A DNA stretch of 64,000 bases from Trichopria drosophilae. Taxonomy: Eukaryota; Arthropoda; Insecta; Hymenoptera; Diapriidae. This document shows positions 52,186-63,640 of the stretch, in pieces (positions within the stretch are counted from its first letter, which is position 1; every line of letters starts with the position of its first letter). The notes beneath the pieces were generated by a model. It was given only the letters and a program-made list of their open reading frames with translations, was not told where the DNA came from and made no database searches. The stretch spans positions 66,555,501 to 66,619,500 of the forward strand of contig CM059584.1 in NCBI GenBank assembly GCA_030407085.1. Direction: 5' to 3'. Made by a program: the position numbers and the translations under genes.

Positions 52186-53300
52186 TTAAGATGAATTTAG
52201 CGAAGAGTTTTCTTCGATCGTAAAGGGAAGCAATGCTAATTTGGAAATGGGATGCTTTACAATCGAGGCAGCAGTGCGTATGATCACGACACGGACTAAT
52301 CCGTCGCTGCTCGTGTGAATCTCAATGATTCGCGCCAAATCCCATTTTGCCGAAATCAATTTAATATTATGCGACAACACAAGATGCCCGACCGCGATCG
52401 AAGGCGAAATCTTTTTCCAACTCGATCTCTGCGGGCAGGATGTAACGCAGTCCCGTGGCCAGCGTAGTCTACACCGCATTCAATAAACGCTCGTAGGGGC
52501 CGATCGATTCGAACCGCCGGCAATGAAACTGTCAGTTGTGTGGGCGTCTCGACGCGCTGTTTAGTTCATTTAACGCAATTCTCGATTACGGATTTTACTG
52601 TTCGTCGCGTCTGCAGAATCCACACCTGTTGGCGTACGGTACTCAAGGTAAGGAGACGTGTCAATTTGATAGCAGTATGGGATGTTTGGCGGGAAATTCG
52701 AGATTGGCCTGCTCAAAACGGTCTTCAACTCGGAATAATCCGCGTGGGTCTAGGAACGAATGTAACAGTCGCAATGTACTGGCCTTTAGCAGAATCTAAT
52801 TGGTTGTTCGGGTGGAACGCTCAAATTTGGAGGAGTTTGAAAATACGCGATGTGACAAGCGCCAGGGAGTGCGCGCTTTTCCTTCGCTTCTCCAACGCTT
52901 GGAAAGAGTCCCTCCAATGAGGTGAGAGATGCAGGACATGTGCTAACTTCGACAAACCCGAGGCCAGGATGAAAGAGATGGTTGAAGAATGTCATCTATA
53001 CCATCTGGTTCGCGTGTAGTGCGATGCACGTGAATCTTGCGCTCAAATATACCATCATCATGTACAACGCTGTGCTTGAGGGCTGGCCATTCGGAAGGGT
53101 CCGACTTAAGCCATGAAGGTCTTTACCACCATAAGTGTAGATCAGCTAATTCACTGGCCGAAATGCCACATGATACGATATCTGCTGGATTTTCAGTACC
53201 TGACACATGGCGCCATGACACATCAAATAGCAATGCATAAGTCTCAGATACACGGTTCACATGTCTTCCATTGCGATGACTGGGCACTTAGCCAATCCAA
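52186..53300 (-). pseudogene. BEL/Pao RNase H end and integrase
   Basis: At about 53135-53285 (minus) HVNRVSETYALLFDVSWRHV, then SGTENPADIVSCGI and ELADLHLWW are the conserved end of RNase H leading to integrase. The integrase core between about 52600 and 53100 is too decayed for me to trace. At 52190-52400 the C-terminal domain is clear: AVGHLVLSHNIKLISAKWDL, ARIIEIHTSSDGLVRVVIIR and HPISKLALLPF. The order matches BEL/Pao Pol. Confidence 0.75.
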
Positions 53301-54233
53301 CACGAAGGTAGCACCGTCCATTTCTCACCCGTCACACCTTGCAGTGTGAGAGCGCAGGTACCTTTTGAATTTGGGTCAGAAGTCGTGCGAGGAGAACATA
53401 TTGTAGAAATTTATAGGGCGCCCAGAGCTCATCGCCATGCGGGGGCCTCCTCCCACGAGGTTGGGGCCAAATTTGAGTGAAGTGCCAGCACCGCTGATTG
53501 TGCAAATTGATAAATCTACAAGTCAGCTACCAAAATTAGTAGTAACAAGCAGTGCCTGCCTTGAGACTTCTGTTGGTTCAGAGAACCCTTTCTAACATTG
53601 CCACGACCTAGAGGCCACTGCTAGAGGCCAACCCTCTTTGCGGTTACTACCGGACGGACACGGCACGCCGTAGCGCTCCCCCGTGTGGAACCCGCCGGTA
53701 GGGGCTTGACACCGCACCCTAGCTCCCCAGTACGGTGGGTATCTCGAGTCGTTTCACGATCAGGCAATCGTCGGCAGACACCAGCCGAACGATCGGGTCC
53801 GTGAGGTCGTCAATTCTCAAAACTTGCTAAGAGAAGCGGATCTTTCAAAAGCATTGCTCCACTTCAAGTTCGGGCGCTTCGACCCCTCCCTCTTTCTTGC
53901 GGACGGAGTTACCCGCTCCGCTCTCTTCCACAAATCCCCTGCGGGGCATGCGAGAGAAACAGCTCCGCACAGCTCTAGGCGCGGATGGTTATCACTTTGA
54001 GAGGCGCTACCTTAGTCTTGGATGTTAGGAGAGCTGTTATGCAGTGGCCGGAAGGTTCCGTGTACCTGACATACACGGCAATGTAGCTCGATTTACGTCG
54101 CAGGAGACATACCTAGCCAACGAGGAGTAGTGACCTTGGCAAGATAGACCTTGACAAGTAGAGCCTGATAGAATTATGGCCAATCGTTCAAGAGCTCGTC
54201 TGGCAATGGAATATCCCAGTCGATCTTAGATTC
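53301..54233 (-). pseudogene. BEL/Pao RNase H, N-terminal part
   Basis: At 53940-54090 (minus) SYIAVYVRYTEPSGHCITAL, LTSKTKVAPLKVITI and, after a one-base break, RLELCGAVSLAC give the BEL RNase H block (Y-A-A-x-V-Y-x-R...K-x-x-V-A-P-L-K...P-R-L-E-L). The DNA from about 53400 to 53900 is GC-richer and only weakly readable. Dead by frame breaks. Confidence 0.65.
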
Positions 54234-55063
54234 CTAGAGACGTTGCATAAACGCCTTGGCAATAATAACTACTGGCGCCACCCAGCCAAGTCGGTCGAAT
54301 AATCGCGGATTTGCGACAAAACTGTTCGTTTGCCATTTGATGCCAAGGATTTTGACGCTGTCATCAGTTTGGAGTGTTCTTGCACACGCCATACCAAAGT
54401 TAGCGTCATCGATATCGGCAAGCAATGACGCCGAGTTACCTACCGACTAGCGCAGGGTGAAGTATCCCTTACGTGAGTTCATTTCGAATAAGTTTGATCT
54501 CCCGTAACGTGAGTTCATTTCGAATAAGTTTGATCTCCCGTAACGTGAGTTCATGTCGAATAAGTTTGATCTCCTCGATCGGAAGAGCGCCAAACAGGGT
54601 GTCATCGACGAAGAAATTGTCAAAAAATGCGGCTTTATCCAAAGGAAAGGCGTTACCATCTTCTTCTATGAGCTGGAACAATACCCTTAACGTCAAAAAT
54701 GGTGCGCCGGCGGTTTAATACGTTACCGTGAGAAGTTGATAAGGAGAAATTGCATCTTGAGGAGACTGACGCCACAAGATCCGCTGATAGTCAATACCGC
54801 GATGGTCTATGCAGATCTGTCGGTACATTTTTGTCAATTTCAGCGGCGTACACGAAGCGATGTGTACGCCACTGCATGTGAAGTAGCGACAGGTCCGCTT
54901 GCAGTGGAGGTCCAACAAACTGTACTTCGTTGAGCGATTTGCCTTTGGTTGACAAATACGAAGCGTTGAAGACAATGGGATGTCGCGGAAGGAACACCAC
55001 TGGTTTGGTAGATTCGCTTACGGGTGCGACATGCATATGATCTAATCGTTCGTACTCAGTCAT
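54234..55063 (-). pseudogene. BEL/Pao reverse transcriptase
   Basis: Minus-strand frames read MTEYERLDHMHVAPV, VVFLPRHPIVFNASY, GKSLNEVQFVGPPLQADLSL, then after breaks IDYQRILWRQ, LFQLIEEDGNAFPLD, the catalytic FFVDDTLFGA and, after 54430, VKILGIKWQTNSF with FDRLGWVAPVVIIAKAF. This is the whole RT order of BEL/Pao. A 36-bp in-frame tandem repeat (LREIKLIRNELT units) at 54470-54572 lies just after the catalytic box. Frame changes separate the pieces. Confidence 0.85.
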
Positions 55064-55066
55064 AAA

Positions 55067-55615
55067 CTAGATATACGCGTCTCGTTCTTGAGGACGCGTT
55101 TTGAAACCTGGCTCGATAGATAATAGACATTGTCGTGCCCGAGGATACGTTTCTCCGAATGATTCGGACGGCGTGGTTTTAAAGGGTATACGGACAACGT
55201 ACCTCTCGTCTGGTAGCCGCAAGTGCGTATCTATAAAATGTGTTTCGCAACGCGCATTGTCCTCCGATACAGGAGGGGAAGTGGGAACTTCTTCAGTTTC
55301 CCAAAAACGCGCTATAGTATCCGGTAAGTCATCACGCAAGCAAGCGTGATGGGTATGGATATCTGTCGACGTTGTTGACTCGTGTGATGTGCTGCATGCG
55401 CCCGAAATTATCCATCCAAAGATGGTGTTCATTGTCACCGGCTCGTTTGGTTTACCGCGGGTAATACCGTCGCTCATGGCATATGCATACAGGTCAGCGT
55501 CAATTATTAAGTGAATTGGTGCATTGCTTGTGGGGTCGCCGTCAGCGAACCTAAAATTTTTAAGGTGGGGCCAGTGAGTGATCGGATGCTGAAACTTGGG
55601 TACATATGTTGTCAA
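55067..55615 (-). pseudogene. BEL/Pao protease-to-RT linker
   Basis: 182-codon minus-strand frame with the BEL pattern W-P-H-L-K-N-F-R-F-A-D, LIIDADLYAYAMSDGITRGK and TIFGWIISGAC. Then come ARFWETEEVPTSPPVSEDNA and RYVVRIPFKT, the region between retropepsin and RT. It leads directly into the RT. The protease active site itself, expected just upstream (higher coordinates), I could not read. Confidence 0.75.
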
Positions 55616-56029
55616 TGTTGCTAAAATGAGCGCATCGGTAGATAAGGCTAGTTTTTTATTACGCGTTGAACTTATAGAGATCGGTACGACCTTATCTTAA
55701 TGTAATTATCTATCTTTTCCGAAGTACAACGTCGAAGTCCGCTCACTTACACTGACGTAGAGTAGAATTTTGTTTGTAGCGCTGATACTATTTCTCGCGA
55801 AATGAAGGTATGCAGTGACCTGTGGTCAAGCAGCGCGCGTAGCTATATTACTCGTTTTGACGGAGCGGTGACTAACACCCACGCAGTTGCCAGCACAACA
55901 TGAGCGGAAGAGTACTCAAATGGGACTGTGCATAGTTAATGTCAACATCCAATGCGGTGGCTTGGGATGCTGTGCCTGCATCTGCGTGTGGAGGTGCCAC
56001 AGTCGATGTCCGGACCTGAGCGTGCAAGA

Positions 56030-57260
56030 GTGATGCTAAATGAGTGATGCCGAGCTCCATATTTGGCGCACGTCCGCTCACTCCTACACGCGTGGGTCTT
56101 GTGGTATGTCAAGAGACAATTGTGACATATGTCGTTTCGATTGACTATGTCCCTTGGTTGCTGAACTAACAGTTCGTTAAATTACTTACATTTGTACAAT
56201 GCACTTCGTTGCAATTAATGCATTTAAATTGCATTTTGTTAGAATTGACGTGATTCGTTTGAGCGCGCGAAGCGGATGCAGGTTTTGGTCGCGACTGGAT
56301 AAACGTCGATCGCGACGCCCTTCCAGAGGAAAGGCTTCCATCAACCTGATTTTCAAATGTAAAAATATATTAATTTGTTCGTAGGTCGCATAATCTTGTA
56401 CATAAATTCCACGTTTCCCGCGTCCCAGGGTCAAGTTTTTCCGTAATTAAAAATACTAAAATGTCGTCGTTCACCGGACGACCAAGTTTAGAAAGCACGT
56501 CAAGTGACTCTTGTGCGGCGTCTAGCAAACTGCGGAGATCTGACGGAGATCTGTTGTGCGTAATCGACTACAGAGAAAAAAATTTTAACAAATATGTGCG
56601 CAATAATAGACGATTATTTTCGTACTGCGTTTTAAGAAGCTTCCAAGCGATTTCAAAATTTTGTGCGTTCACAGTGATATTTTTTAATAGTTTGGCTGCT
56701 TCGCCATCAAGACATGTTTTCAAATAGTATAGTTTTTGAAAAGAATTAAACGCCGGATCATCTAATATAATCGCTTAAAAGTGATCTCGGAACTTAATCC
56801 AGTCGGTAAAATCACCGGAAAAGCGAGGAATTTAAGCGTTGATACTTGCATACGCCATTGTACTTCGTTGAATGCAGCAGCTGGAGCGACGTTGGAGTTC
56901 GGAGTGGAAGTTTCCGGTGTCGATAAATCAATGACTGAGTCCAGACCTGCGCACGTATCGACGTAAATTGTTTCGGACGTTCCCAAAAAATCCTCCGCAA
57001 AATATGGATCAGTGGCGTAAAATGGTACTTGTTTCGATATGAAAATTAATCCATCTCGTTCGACGATTTGCGCCCACTTTGCATCGATTAAAGTGCTACG
57101 CGTGCGTACCTGCGCCAATGAGAGGTCAGTAGTTTGGAGCGAAGAATTGGCTCTCCGATTTGTCGAAAATGCATTTTCTTGCAGACTGACAAGTTGGACG
57201 AACTCGTGCATCGGGTTCAGACCTGCTTTTATTTTTAGGCATTTTGTCGCTAAATTGGGA
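56030..57260 (-). pseudogene. gag: BEL/Pao gag
   Basis: The frame 56762-57211 starts in the N-terminal part of BEL gag and ends RMQVSTLKFLAFPVILPTG, the block preceding the capsid-like region. Broken frames from 56750 down to 56440 continue it (FQKLYYLKTCLDGEA, NFEIAWKLLKTQYENN). The zinc-knuckle-like C-x2-C...C...C region with RHH follows near 56030-56170. Order and motifs fit BEL gag; reading frames are lost several times. Confidence 0.6.
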
Positions 57261-57921
57261 ATTTTGTTAATTCCAAAATAGAAATAATCTAGAATTGGAA
57301 CGTCGATTTAATTCCAATTCTGTTGCGTGTTTGTAACACGCGCTCGATCCCGGTGCTGTCTTCGCACGGACAGACTCGAGAATGATAGTTTGGTGGCACT
57401 ATGAGCGGGGCACGCGAGGAGATGTGCACACCTGTCTGCCAAGAGTGTCGTTCTTCTACCGTTGAAAGGTAGGAGTGCGGCACCGTTGCCTAGTAGCGGC
57501 ACACCGAAATGGGCCGTGTGACGTCACGCATGCTGAAGAAGCACAGTTACCCTGAATCGAATGATTCCGAGATTGGCCGTTAATAGCCGAGGCGGACCGA
57601 GGGTAGCGCAGGTGGCCAAGCCGACCGACGGCGCACCGTCTCGTCGTGTTAGCTCCGACTTGTCGGCTCGGAAACACCCGGCAGGTGACGGAAATGACCG
57701 AATCGCTTAAGTGCGATAATGATATGCGAATTCCCGCACTAATGAGATGCGCGCGTTAAATTCAAATTTTGTAAATTAGTACGGCTTCACTCCCGTGAAC
57801 TTTCGTCCAGATTTAATTGTCTTTCAATTGTCTTTTAATTGTATTTAAATTGTCCACTCGCTAGTAGGCCTATCGACACTCTACTTATAATGGACCTGCG
57901 AATCCTGGCAGGATCACCAAA
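57261..57921 (-). other. Leader and primer-binding site of the BEL/Pao element
   Basis: Non-coding region between the 5' LTR and gag. Directly inside the LTR the minus strand reads TTTGGTGATCCTGCCAGGAT; TGG after the LTR end is the presumed tRNA pairing start. Short open frames here have no motif. Confidence 0.5.
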
Positions 57922-58471
57922 TGTTTATTTTAGGTCGAAAGTTCGGCAATATCCCACGCTGACCTCAAAAAATTGCGGATGCGTGGTTCAGGATGAGGTA
58001 TTATAAGTAGAGGCAGGTTGCACTTCATATGTGTTTATTCCATAGGAAATCCAATACACAATACAATAAACCTAATAACATGCGGCTAGTAAAAATGGCT
58101 AAGATCACGACGATACACGTGTGAAATAATGAGGAGAGTTTCAAATCCGTAAAAATTCCGTACCGGCACAAATAATGAGCGCGCGTTTTTTGCGTGAACT
58201 AATGCGAAGTTCGGCGGTTGAATTTCCCGTAGATCGTGGAAATTCGCAGAAATTCCAGTCGAATCTCAGGCGTGAAAAATAGGCGAAGACCCCGATAGTT
58301 CAACGCCGCATTTCAATTCCATGAAAAGCCGCGAGATATGAATAAAGATAATTAATACTAAAGCGCTGCGAGGTCGGTAACTCGTTTATGGAAGAGTGCG
58401 TTCCTAGTTACTCCTGAGATGGCGCGATCGGTATCTCCGGCGGATCGAATTCGGTAATGTATAAACGAACA
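57922..58471 (-). repeat. 5' LTR of the BEL/Pao element
   Basis: Plus-strand start TGTTTATTTTAGGTCGAAAG and end TAAACGAACA, followed by GTTAT. It matches 51638-52111, with an extra segment near 58240-58340. In sense orientation it begins TGTTCGTTTATAC and should hold the promoter. Confidence 0.85.
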
Positions 58472-58555
58472 GTTATTTATATAAACGGGTTAAATTATTC
58501 AAGATTCGACATAGTCCATCCTTTCATAACGTCATTCAATAATACATTAGCTGGT

Positions 58556-59560
58556 ATCATAAAGAATCAAATGTACACTTCCGGCCAAAAGTTCGTGAAC
58601 GCTCTGAATTTTCGAACTCATCAATAATGTGTCGTACTACCCAATCCTTTGAGATAAAAAAAAATGCAAAGGAAATCTTTTTAAGTAGAGCAATAAAGCT
58701 TTCAACTGGTGCACACAGTTTTACATCAGATATTATTTTGTCTTAGATGTATTTTTAAAATGTCGAATTTTATAACTTTTTCTGGTTAATGCTTACCTGA
58801 GTTATTGACGTCATTTCAGCTTGGAACATTTTGGAGTTTTGAATAGCAGTTCACATTTAAAAAGTGTATTTTTTATAAAATTTCGATTCGGAAAACATGA
58901 ATAAACTGCATGTTCACGAACTTTTGGCCTTTTTCAAAGATTTCTCACTTAACGGGTAAAATTGAAAATTTTCAAAAAATCATAACTTTGCAACAAAAAA
59001 TCGTAGCGACTTTTATAAGAAATAAATTTCAAGGTCTTGATTTATACTATTTACAAAAAAAAATTGCAATATCCAGAAAAATTTATTAATCATCCGGTGA
59101 AAGATAAAAGTTGGAAGAAAAACATTACAAAATTCGACATTTTGAAAATACAACAACTAAGATAAAATAATGTCTGATGTAAAAACTGTATGCACCAATT
59201 GAAAGCTTTATTCCTCTACTTAATAAGATTTTTTGAATATCTCAAAGGATTCGGTGGTATGATACATTATTTGACGATTTCGAAAATTCAGAGCGTTCAC
59301 GAACTTTTGGCCAGTAGTGTATGGCTAACCTGTCATTGAAAGCCGCTGGTGATATCGTAGACCTCGTGAATGGAGTTTCCTGGATGAAAACGGTTCTGTA
59401 AAATCCCTCAGTGGACATTGCTGCTTCTTCTCCGTTTCTCACCGTCGTGTCTTTTTGAATTACAAATAATTTTAAATTTAATAAATTTACAACTAACTTG
59501 ACAGAAAGCTGACACAATCTCCTTGCAAAACTCCTAGTTGTCACCACAGGGTACACACTT
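58556..59560. repeat. Dispersed repeat, copy 2, split by a MITE
   Basis: Same unclassified repeat as 47590-47945, with the sequence interrupted at TA by the 744-bp element at 58576-59319. The two halves join in the order of copy 1: AAAGAATCAAATGTA, then TATGGCTAACCTGTCATT. The copies are diverged by substitutions and small indels. Confidence 0.75.
58576..59319. mobile_element. Tc1-like MITE with ~215-bp TIRs
   Basis: Flanked by TA at 58574-58575 and 59320-59321. Ends CACTTCCGGCCAAAAGTTCG / CGAACTTTTGGCCAGTAGTG. Arms share CGTGAACGCTCTGAATTTTC, ATCCTTTGAGATA and AATAAAGCTTTCAA. An extra internal copy of GTTCACGAACTTTTGGCC lies at about 58912. No coding capacity. Empty target at 47620. Confidence 0.9.
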
Positions 59561-61149
59561 GAGGGTATGCTACTCTCGAAAACAGGTTATATTTCTCATA
59601 ACATTTCACGCACATAGTGACTTATTGTAAAAGGTTGCATTCAGTAGAGAACATTTGGCAAATTTCTGTGTGCTATCGGAATGCATACTTTCAGAAAAAA
59701 ATCCAGGATTTTTCGATGACAGATTATCCGCGACTATGAACTTGGACCTTCAATTCGAATTTGATATCGATCGGGCGCGAAACCTCTGCCGAGCTTGACT
59801 TTAAGTCGTTTCCGCGTAATTGGACCTATTTTTAAGCAGATAACGAATTTCCAACTAAGTAATTAAGTTTTGAATTTTTTTCATTTTTGAACTATGATTT
59901 GAACTTGATAATAAAACACATTAAAGCATCATTTACAAGGATGAAACTTCGCTGAAACATTTTTCTTTTAATAGGTTAATGACAATTATTTTTACTTTCT
60001 TGTATTTTTTATGGAGTTTAGAAAAATGGTAATGCAATTTCAATATTTAGTCAATAATTAAAATAACAAATGAAGATATATGCAAACGAACTGTTTTAAT
60101 TTAGAGTAATGCTTGCAATAGTGATAGTTTTCGAAAAAAATATGGGAACCACAACGATTTTCCACATTAAGCTCGTCTTATTATCGTTAGAGTTTTCCAG
60201 ATATGAATGCAGTATTTTACTGGATTTTCAAATTCAGCAGATCTGTCTTGAAAATAACCGTTTTTATACCACGAATGCTTGATTAGATTTTGAAATTTAG
60301 GAGAATAAACCTAAGTATGAATTCGAGATTGGAGTTGTACTGTTCCTTTGGTGTAACTCGGAATCATAATTACGAAAAATAACGCCTGAAAAAGACTGAA
60401 TAGATTTTTTTTATAGTCTGAATTTATGTACTAATACACTAAAACATTACACTAATGACATTCAATAGAACAGGGTCGTTTTCACAACAAAAAGTTGCGA
60501 TAATCATTAACCTTGATAAAAACGAAAAAAAAATAGTTCGTGTACTTAAATAGAAGATGCGAAAATAATTAACATTTATTAAAACTGTAGATAAAGAATT
60601 TCAGATCACATTTCCATTAAATTCCATTAAGAACGCTCGTTACCAATGGCAATTGATAATACGCATCTTTGAGAATTACGTTGTTCACGAAGTGCATTCC
60701 ATTCGACCTTATTCCGGTACAAAAACTGGGAAAAAATTTAAAGTATTTCAATCGTGTTGCAATTTACGCAATCATTAATCTTATTGGTAAGAAAGTTCTA
60801 TACAAAATTTTGTGACCTTAGATTAATGAGTTGCCTTGTTAAAGGAAATTTTTACCACATCGGCTGTTATATTCATATTAAAAGATCTGTAACTCCCAAC
60901 GAAATATTTCATATTTAATTAGGAGTAAAAGTGGCAACATTTTTATTTATATAATAAATCTACGTAAAAAAAATATACGTTAGTTGAACTATATAAGTAA
61001 GTATTCATCCTTTATACATAATTTTCATCAAATATCGGTTAGGTCAGTTTTATTACTGCATACATATACAGTTTGCATGTAAAACGTTAGGTTATGTAAT
61101 TCGAAGTAGATATTTTTACAATATGATAATATAAAAATAAAAATATTAC
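59561..61149. other. AT-rich stretch without recognised gene
   Basis: 1.6 kb of AT-rich DNA. I see no coding motif, tRNA fold or repeat border. Confidence 0.5.
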
Positions 61150-61495
61150 TTCAGGATATTCCATTGGTTTTTCAAAATGCTCTCTTCCTGCTACCGATAA
61201 AAAAGAAAGAAACTAAAAGGAGTACTGTAAAAGTTCCTTCTGTAGCTTCCAGCAATCAGTGGCTACTATACGCTACACAAAAAGATGATGAGAAATAGAA
61301 ACTTTACAAGAAAAAGAAGCAGAGCGTATAACATGAGAAGAAATGAAAAAACAAAGAGAATTAGAGTAATTGCAAAAAAAAATCAAGAACGATAACTGGG
61401 AAAAAATTCTAGAGAAGAAAAAAGAGTTGCAGATTAGAGGCAATAAAGCAAGATCAGAAATTCAACAAAAATAAACAAGAGCTGACAGAAAAATA
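61150..61495 (+). pseudogene. C-terminal tail of a pogo/Tigger-like transposase (tentative)
   Basis: Readable with a few stops: FQDIPLVFQNALFLLPIKKK, ETKRSTVKVPSVASSNQWLL and YATQKDDEK, then after a break ETLQEKEAERIT, EEMKKQRELE and WEKILEKKKELQIRGNKARS. A basic P-x-K-K-x-x-K-R segment, V-P-S-x-x-S-S-x-x-W and a long charged helix are usual at the C-terminus of pogo/Tigger (CENP-B-like) transposases. No catalytic domain is upstream. Low confidence; a charged coiled coil alone could look similar. Confidence 0.35.
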
Positions 61496-61906
61496 AAATA
61501 AAAAACAGTAATTTTGTACATATAAATATGGTTATAAACTAGTGTATTAATAGTTGAAAAATATTGATCTTAATTAAAGTGAATCTTACCTTAAATTTTG
61601 ATGTAAATATGAATTACCTAATTATAAAAATTACTGCAATTTGCAAATTCCTAAATATTCTTAAAATCCCTTAAAAAAGTGTACACTAACAGAGACATTA
61701 TGTGTGCCATCAGTGGCACATAACTTACAACGAGTGTGCAGTCACTGGAGCATTATGTGTGCAAACAGTGGGACATTACCTTTATAAGTGTGCAATCTCT
61801 AAGATATTTTGATTTCCCGCTTTATTTGCGTCATAAATAAAACTTACTGAATATTATAATAAAAATTATTTCGGATTGATAAATTGGAATGATCAGACTT
61901 TAAATA
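61496..61906. other. AT-rich spacer
   Basis: Includes a short near-repeat TATGTGTGCCATCAGTGGCAC / TTATGTGTGCAAACAGTGG around 61700-61780. No gene. Confidence 0.45.
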
Positions 61907-61915
61907 CATGCAAGC

Positions 61916-63631
61916 GGTGAGCGCTCGAAATCCCCGAAGACCAAAATCACCACGTCAAAATCTCCAAGTACAATAGTCCCCGAAGTCAAAATCCTCCACT
62001 CCTATAATCCCCGATTTCAAAATCCCTTCTCACAAAAAACTTTGAATTTACAATCGAAGCTGTATTAAAAGTTGATATTACTTCGACCCAAACCTTAGGT
62101 CTTGACGAAGTATTGAATTTGGTCACTTCGGGCATAAAAATTACCCTATGGTTTTTCATCAAATGTCGATGTTTCACACCATAAGGAACCCAATTCAACA
62201 ATAAAAAAATTTGTGTCCGTGATCTTGTACGTACGTACGTCCGTACGCCCGTACGTCCCGTTTTTTTGTCTCGCGATAATTCGCGTACGGATAAGCGTAA
62301 TGACGTAAATTTTGTTTAAAATACGTGTCTTGGCATAGCTTAGATCTGATTAGATTTTGGCGCAGATCCATCCGTCCATTACTAAAAAACATTAGGCCCA
62401 ATTAAGTTTCTTCGTAGTTTTTTGCATTTATTTTGAAAAACACAAATTTTATTAAAAAATGTTTCAAACAAGATAGAGCATGAAATTCTCTACAAAAAAG
62501 GTTGTATGTATTTTCTTCGTAAAGTCAACGATAATGCCATAAAAACTGGTTTAAAATGCTTATGACTATTGTCTGAAAAAGTATTGAATTTCGTCTTCTC
62601 GGCAAAAAAATTACCCTATAGTTTTTCATCAAATTTCGATGTTTCGACCCCCTACCCCCAAGGGTAGTCTTCGCCAGCCCCTCGGGCGCGGTAATCACCT
62701 ACGGGCGCATAAGTTCTTTTACGCCCTTGATACGAAAATAACTATTTCGATATATCTAAAAGGTGTCTTATAGATATCTAAAAGATATCCGTCAGAGATC
62801 TTTTCGACACTTTCAAGATATCTTTGACGAATTATGTGTATATATATATTATATATATAGAAGATCATAATAATACAGACAGTAATTAGTAAAACACAGT
62901 AAACATGTAATATACATCAAATAGTCTATTACAATACAAGTGCATGAAGTAAGTGTTTTGCAACTTTTATTTATTAATACTTCGGTTGGCCTGTCGTCGG
63001 GGTCGAAGTTTTGAAAATGCCCATTTTCAATTTTACGTCGACTTTGGCCATAGGTCATAGTTGTTAATCATTTTCAATTTTCATACATATAAGAAACACT
63101 ATATTGTTGTAACATATTTATCGAAGCCACTTGGACCTAAATATGATTGGACCCCCAAATATCGATAGAATTATATAATACAATTGAAAGCTGTTAGTTA
63201 ACGAACGAGTATTAAGGAATAGCCAACTCTCCACTGGGTCGAAGTTTCTGAACGAGCGTGGCATCACGCCAACACTAGTTGTTTATTTTGCATTTAGAAT
63301 TAAGATATATTATAAGGTTAGGTTAGGTTAGGTTAGGTAGGTTAGCTTTTCTATGCTGTGGGATAGTGAAATCTTCCACCGCATTGGTGGGACGCTTATT
63401 GGCCGAAAGTGTGCTACTCGAGAGCACACGCCTTTATACTTCCACCATGGACTGAGGTAACTTGTAATAAAAGTAGATGTTTTGAAGGGTAATTTTGATG
63501 AAGAAGGGGATTGTTAATTCGGGGGTTCTAGTGTTAGGGGATTCTGAACTCGGGGATTTTAGTGGCAAGGGATTTTGAATTCGGTGATTTTGTCGCGGTG
63601 TTTTTGTCGTCGGGAATTTCGGACGGTAACC
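61916..63631. mobile_element. Foldback-like DNA transposon with 9-bp target duplication
   Basis: A 1.7-kb element between exact copies of CATGCAAGC (61907-61915 and 63632-63640). The left end GGTGAGCGCTCGAAATCCCC and the inverse of the right end, GGTTACCGTCCGAAATTCCC, match at most positions. Both arms (61916-62030 and 63480-63631) consist of repeated AAATCCCCGA..TCAAAATC-type subunits in opposite orientation. Subrepeated TIRs plus a 9-bp duplication are the hallmarks of Foldback elements, which are Mutator-related. The interior has no transposase frame. It includes a (GTAC)n/(GTCC) run at about 62225-62260, a 68-bp direct repeat and a TTAGG run. Confidence 0.7.
63315..63345. repeat. Short TTAGG (insect telomere-type) run
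   Basis: Four perfect TTAGG units and one imperfect one (AAGGTTAGGTTAGG then repeats, one unit short by a base). It is the canonical insect telomere unit, here interstitial and within the Foldback-like element. Confidence 0.85.
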
Positions 63632-63640
63632 CATGCAAGC

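Larger units (their letters stand above)
51638..58471 (-). mobile_element. BEL/Pao LTR retrotransposon, degraded, minus strand
   Basis: A 6.8-kb element with LTRs at both ends and a 5-bp target duplication GTTAT (51633-51637 and 58472-58476), the size typical of BEL/Pao. In sense (minus) order: 5' LTR, a primer-binding site TTTGGTGATCCTGCCAGGAT, gag, protease/pre-RT, RT, RNase H, integrase, 3' LTR. All frames are broken. An unrelated BEL relic lies at 28.75 kb. Confidence 0.88.

Noticed and set aside
52540..52920. 126-codon plus-strand frame in the BEL element
   Set aside because: It lies antisense to the integrase region and shows no motif; probably a shadow of the decayed minus-strand pol.
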